This document shows positions 13,422-16,480 of a stretch of DNA of 16,480 bases, piece by piece (within the stretch, counting starts at the first letter, position 1; each line of letters opens with the position of its first letter). The stretch is from CAG-791 sp002449595 (GTDB taxonomy: Bacteria; Bacillota; Clostridia; Lachnospirales; Lachnospiraceae). The position numbers were made by a program, and so were the translations under genes. A model generated the notes under the pieces. That model was not told the DNA's origin. It was given only the letters and a program-made list of their open reading frames with translations, and did not search any database. Location of the stretch: the NCBI GenBank assembly GCA_946539855.1, contig CAMNHV010000035.1, positions 1 through 16,480 of the forward strand, read 5' to 3'.

Positions 13422-15263
13422 TCACTCAACGGTGACAGATTTCGCAAGGTTCCGCGGCTTGTCGACGTCGCACCCGCGCGCGACGGCGATGTAGTAGCTG
13501 AACAGCTGCAGCGGGATGATCGCGAGCGAGTTCGCGAAGTATTTGTAAGTGACCGGAATGTGGATGATGTAGTCCGCCACCTTCTCGATCTCGGTGTTGC
13601 CGACGTTCGTGATCGCGAGCACGAACGCGCCGCGGCTCTTGACCTGCTCCATGTTGCTGATGATCTTCTCGTAGAGGTCGACCTGCGTCGAGACGGCCGC
13701 GACGAGCGTGCCCTCCTCGATCAGCGAGATCGTGCCGTGCTTGAGCTCACCGGCGGCGTACGCCTCGGAGTGGATGTAGGAGATCTCCTTGAGCTTGAGC
13801 GAGCCCTCCATGGAGATCGCGTAGTCCTCTCCCCTGCCTATGAAAAAGATATCCTTCGCAGCAACATATCTGTTGGCAAAGCGCTGGATCGTGTCGTGCG
13901 CCTCGAGCAGGATGCCGATCTGGTCGGGCAGGCTCTTCAGCGCCTGGACCATCTCCGCCTGCTGCTGCGCAGAGACCTTGCCCCGCGCGATGCCGAACCT
14001 CATGGCGAGCAGGTAGATCGCGATCAGCTGGCAGCTGTACGCCTTCGTCGTCGCTACGGCGATCTCCGGGCCCGCCCAGGTGTACATGACGTTGTCCGCC
14101 TCGCGCGCGACGCTGCTGCCGACGACGTTGACGATGCCCAGCGTGCGGACGCCTCTCTCCTTCGCGAGCCGCAGGGCCGCCAGCGTGTCCGCCGTCTCAC
14201 CCGACTGGCTGACCAGGATCAGCAGGCTGTCCTCCTCCAGGATCGGGTCGCGGTAGCGGAATTCCGAGGCGAGGTCCACCTCGACCGGGATCCGCGCGAT
14301 GCCCTCGATGACGTACTTGCCGGTCATTCCGACGTGATAGGCGCTGCCGCAGGCGACGATATAGATCTTCTTGACCGACCGGAGCTCGTCGTCGTCCATG
14401 CCGAGCTCTTCGATCACGACGTTTCCGTCCTTCAGCCTCGGGGAGAGCGTCTCGCGCACGGTCTGCGGCTGCTCGTAGATCTCCTTTAACATGAAGTGCT
14501 CGTAGCCGCCCTTTTCCGCCGCCTGCGCGTCCCACTCGACCGTCGTCGGTTTCATATCGAGCGGCTCGCCGTCGTAGTTGAAGAATTCTATGCCGTCCGG
14601 CGTCATCCGCGTGACGGCCTGGTTGTCGAGATAGTAGACGTCGCGCGTGTACTTTAAGAGCGCTGTGACGTCCGACGCGCAGTAGGATGCGCCGTTCGCG
14701 TTCCCCACGATCAGGGGGCAGTCCTTGCGCGCGCAGTAGATCGTGTCAGGGCGGTTCGCAAAGATGACCGCCATCGCGTAGGAGCCCTCGACGCGGTGCA
14801 TAACCTTCCGGATCGCGCGGACCGCGTGCTTGCGCTCGCCCATCTCATAGTAGTAATCGATCAGCTTGCACAGGACTTCCGTGTCCGTCTCTGACTCAAA
14901 AGTATAACCGTGCTTGATCAGCTGTTCTTTCAGCGGGATGTAGTTCTCGATGATCCCGTTCATGACGATCGCGACCGTGTTGTCGGCGTTGGTGTGCGGG
15001 TGCGCGTTGACCGCGCTGGGCACGCCGTGCGTCGCCCATCTGGTGTGTCCGATGCCGCATGTGCCCGGCAGCGTGCTTCCGCCGCGCGTCATGTTCTCAA
15101 GGACAGAGAGCCTGCCCGGCGCCTTCGCGACCCGGATCTCCCCGCCTTCCATGACCGCCATACCGGTCGAGTCATATCCGCGGTACTCCATCTTCGCAAG
15201 GCTGTCAAGAATAAGAGGCCCCGCCTGCTGTGTTTTTCCTACATAACCCGCTATTCCGCACAT
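13422..15263 (-). CDS. glmS: Glutamine-fructose-6-phosphate aminotransferase (isomerising)
   Basis: Makes glucosamine-6-phosphate from fructose-6-phosphate and glutamine, feeding UDP-GlcNAc, the MurA substrate. It has 613 residues, the usual length. The N-terminal nucleophile is C2 (MCGIAGYVG), freed by Met removal, which fixes the start. GHTRWATHG (72-80) and NGIIEN (102-107) complete the glutaminase domain. Two SIS domains follow, with CGSAYH (305-310), SQSGETADT (352-360) and SEAYAAGELKHG (499-510). The C-terminus DVDKPRNLAKSVTVE is canonical. The ribosome site is modest (AAAGGCGGGA). I see no glmS ribozyme core in the roughly 120-nt leader; direct repeats stand there instead. Confidence 0.97.
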   Translation of the reverse strand: MCGIAGYVGKTQQAGPLILDSLAKMEYRGYDSTGMAVMEGGEIRVAKAPGRLSVLENMTRGGSTLPGTCGIGHTRWATHGVPSAVNAHPHTNADNTVAIVMNGIIENYIPLKEQLIKHGYTFESETDTEVLCKLIDYYYEMGERKHAVRAIRKVMHRVEGSYAMAVIFANRPDTIYCARKDCPLIVGNANGASYCASDVTALLKYTRDVYYLDNQAVTRMTPDGIEFFNYDGEPLDMKPTTVEWDAQAAEKGGYEHFMLKEIYEQPQTVRETLSPRLKDGNVVIEELGMDDDELRSVKKIYIVACGSAYHVGMTGKYVIEGIARIPVEVDLASEFRYRDPILEEDSLLILVSQSGETADTLAALRLAKERGVRTLGIVNVVGSSVAREADNVMYTWAGPEIAVATTKAYSCQLIAIYLLAMRFGIARGKVSAQQQAEMVQALKSLPDQIGILLEAHDTIQRFANRYVAAKDIFFIGRGEDYAISMEGSLKLKEISYIHSEAYAAGELKHGTISLIEEGTLVAAVSTQVDLYEKIISNMEQVKSRGAFVLAITNVGNTEIEKVADYIIHIPVTYKYFANSLAIIPLQLFSYYIAVARGCDVDKPRNLAKSVTVE

Positions 15264-15312
15264 GCTGTCCCGCCTTTCCGCCGTATCCGGCCACGCGTTG
15301 TCTGTTCTGGGA

Positions 15313-15408
15313 TTCCTGTATGATCGTCAGGCATCATCCTTATATGATTGTCGGGCATATTCCTTTCGAAAACAATCTCACTAATATATTATACCCGATA
15401 TGATTATC
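15313..15408. repeat. Three direct repeats TATGATYRTC around the glmS start site
   Basis: TATGATCGTC (15319-15328), TATGATTGTC (15343-15352) and TATGATTATC (15399-15408) lie in the same orientation. The first two share longer flanks, TCCT before and RGGCAT after, and are 24 bp apart. They fall in the transcribed leader, and the third falls in the spacer region just upstream of the glmS -10. They could be regulator half-sites or leader RNA elements. Confidence 0.5.
15388..15393 (-). promoter_or_regulatory. Predicted -10 of the glmS promoter
   Basis: TATAAT (15393-15388, minus strand) is a perfect -10 about 125 nt before the glmS ATG, in an A+T-rich gap. No good -35 stands at 16-18 bp. The 13 bases GGTATAATATATT are identical to those at the heptad-operon promoter, hinting at a shared promoter type or activator dependence. 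Confidence 0.5.
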
Positions 15409-15415
15409 GAATGCC

Positions 15416-15646
15416 TCACATCGGCCCGTTCTGCACGGGTCCATGCCCGAGCTGATGATGACGCTGCCTCTGCCGGTTTCGGTACTCGCTGCCCGGGGCT
15501 GTCGCGGTCTTCGCCTTCTCCCGGATAAACCGGATGGAGAGACTGCGTCCCGCCGTGCCTGCCGCGAGGGCGCGCAGTTCCGCGTCGGGGAGTGCCGCCA
15601 GGTAATTTTTCAGATGCAGTCTGGCTTGTGTCATTTCGTAGGGCAT
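15416..15646 (-). CDS. Small hypothetical protein (76 aa)
   Basis: I do not recognise it. The strongest sign of coding is the start: AAGGAAGG lies 6 nt before the ATG, and the ORF begins 20 nt after the glycosyltransferase stop, as in an operon. The N-terminal half is helical in character (MTQARLHLKNYLAALPDAEL). The C-terminus is basic and Gln/His-rich (RNRQRQRHHQ), perhaps nucleic-acid binding or disordered. There are no membrane segments. The overlapping 100-aa ORF in another frame lacks such a start. It ends just before the glmS promoter region. Confidence 0.5.
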   Translation of the reverse strand: MPYEMTQARLHLKNYLAALPDAELRALAAGTAGRSLSIRFIREKAKTATAPGSEYRNRQRQRHHQLGHGPVQNGPM

Positions 15647-15666
15647 GATGGGCCTTCCTTATCTTG

Positions 15667-16479
15667 TTACCGTTTTTTAGCATGCTCCCAGTAAGCAGGG
15701 TTCATCGTGTACTTCGCGATCTGCTTCTCTGACAATTTCCTGTAATTCTTCCCGAGGCGGTATCCGATGAGCCGCCACCCGCAGGTCCACAGGAATCCGG
15801 GGATCTCCCCTCTCCCGTTCTTCCAAAGATACTTCACCACGCGCCTCGCGTACTGCACGCCCTCGCCCTCGGACGAGACCTGCGCGAAGATCTCCGGGTG
15901 GTCCGCCTGGGACACGCCCAGGTCAAAGTTGCGGTGAAACTGCTGCTTCGCGCTGTAGTTGTGCGAGTGGATCACCTTCGCGTCCGCCGCGTAGGCGATG
16001 CTGTATCCCGCCTGCACCGCGCGCCCCGCGTAGACCATATCCTCGTTGAAGATCACCGGGCTCGGGAACGGCCCGATCTCCTCGTACAGGTTCCTCCGGT
16101 ACATCGCGCACACATTCGAGCAGAAAAAGGTCTTGATCCCCAGATCCTCGATGTCCTTCGCCGACTTGATCCTGCTCTGTGCCGGATAGTTGAAGGTCCT
16201 GGAGTACTGCTCCGCCGCACGCGCATCCTCCGCGGGCAGCTGCCGCGCGTAGCTTACGGCGATGGCTTGTTCCTGCATGAACGGCTTGAGCAGCTCTGCC
16301 ACCAGGTTCTCGTCCTGCGGCACCGCATCCTGCGTCATGAAAAGCACATAATCCGCGTCCCATGACAGCTCCATGCCCAGGTGCCTCGTTCCGCCGTGGT
16401 CGAACTCGCTTCGCTCGATCTGCGTGACCTTCACGAGCGGGTGCCTGGCGAGCCATGTGGCGATCACGTCGCCGGGATC
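15667..16479 (-). CDS. Rhamnosyltransferase-like GT2 glycosyltransferase, 5' end outside the window
   Basis: Transfers a sugar, perhaps rhamnose, from a nucleotide donor in surface polysaccharide synthesis. The reading frame stays open to the window edge, with DPGD preceding the GTG at 16467, so that GTG is an internal valine codon and the N-terminal donor-binding strand is missing. Seen motifs are EFDHGGTRHLG, FMTQDAVP (metal-site Asp), FNYPAQSRIKSAKDIEDLG, FCSNVCAMYRR and FNEDMVYAGRAVQAG, typical of GT2 rhamnosyltransferases related to RfbF. The C-terminal region (from KNGRGEIPGF) is amphipathic and basic, without a clear membrane span. A small ORF follows 20 nt downstream. Confidence 0.85.
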   Translation of the reverse strand, partial: DPGDVIATWLARHPLVKVTQIERSEFDHGGTRHLGMELSWDADYVLFMTQDAVPQDENLVAELLKPFMQEQAIAVSYARQLPAEDARAAEQYSRTFNYPAQSRIKSAKDIEDLGIKTFFCSNVCAMYRRNLYEEIGPFPSPVIFNEDMVYAGRAVQAGYSIAYAADAKVIHSHNYSAKQQFHRNFDLGVSQADHPEIFAQVSSEGEGVQYARRVVKYLWKNGRGEIPGFLWTCGWRLIGYRLGKNYRKLSEKQIAKYTMNPAYWEHAKKR

Positions 16480-16480
16480 T

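Noticed and set aside
12858..14489. 543-aa plus-strand ORF opposite glmS and the alarmone synthetase
   Set aside because: Arg/Asp/Val-rich shadow frame typical of GC-rich DNA; it lies entirely antisense to well-identified genes and has no ribosome site or family resemblance.
15381..15683. 100-aa minus-strand ORF overlapping the small hypothetical gene
   Set aside because: Low-complexity Arg/Gly/Pro composition and no ribosome site. It overlaps the glycosyltransferase end and the glmS promoter; the 76-aa frame has a much better start.

Overview
The window (about 60% G+C by eye) looks like a chromosomal segment of a high-GC Firmicute of the class Clostridia, probably Lachnospiraceae or a relative. 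The grounds are Gram-positive-type PTS proteins, a MurAB/MurZ-like MurA, a LysM/G5/M23 envelope peptidase of clostridial type, a small alarmone synthetase and strong AGGAGG-type ribosome sites. The family-level placement is inference. I see no transposase, integrase, tRNA, rRNA or CRISPR array. The longest stretch without a gene is the 222-bp divergent control region at 7752-7973.

Layout. (a) 24-7751, all minus strand: a sucrose PTS permease (IIBCA), then HPr, enzyme I, acylphosphatase, an amylosucrase-type GH13 enzyme and murA. murA has its own good sigma-A-type promoter, with a perfect SOS-box-like palindrome against its -35. (b) 7974-10218, plus strand, divergent from the permease: a GH32 sucrose-6-phosphate hydrolase and a HAD/Cof-type phosphatase, closed by a strong bidirectional terminator. 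(c) 10303-15263, minus strand: glmS, a RelQ/YjbM-like alarmone synthetase, a membrane-anchored protein with a 9-10-fold heptad repeat, and an M23 peptidase. A perfect 11+11 bp inverted repeat overlaps the -10 of the heptad-protein/peptidase pair. (d) 15416-16480, minus strand: the 3' end of a rhamnosyltransferase-like GT2 gene running off the window, followed by a small uncharacterised ORF.

How the genes work together. EI and HPr pass phosphate from PEP to the IIBCA permease, which imports sucrose as sucrose-6-phosphate. The divergent GH32 enzyme splits it to glucose-6-phosphate and fructose. Amylosucrase would use unphosphorylated cytosolic sucrose to build alpha-1,4-glucan. How free sucrose arises is not shown; the HAD phosphatase next to GH32 is one candidate link, by inference only. 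No sucrose repressor or fructokinase lies in the window. The second half is an envelope theme: GlmS (amino-sugar precursor), MurA (first committed step of peptidoglycan synthesis), the M23 peptidase, a surface-polysaccharide glycosyltransferase and a (p)ppGpp synthetase.

The least explained item is the heptad-repeat protein paired with the M23 peptidase behind a palindromic operator-like element. The item easiest to test is the LexA-box-like site at the murA promoter.
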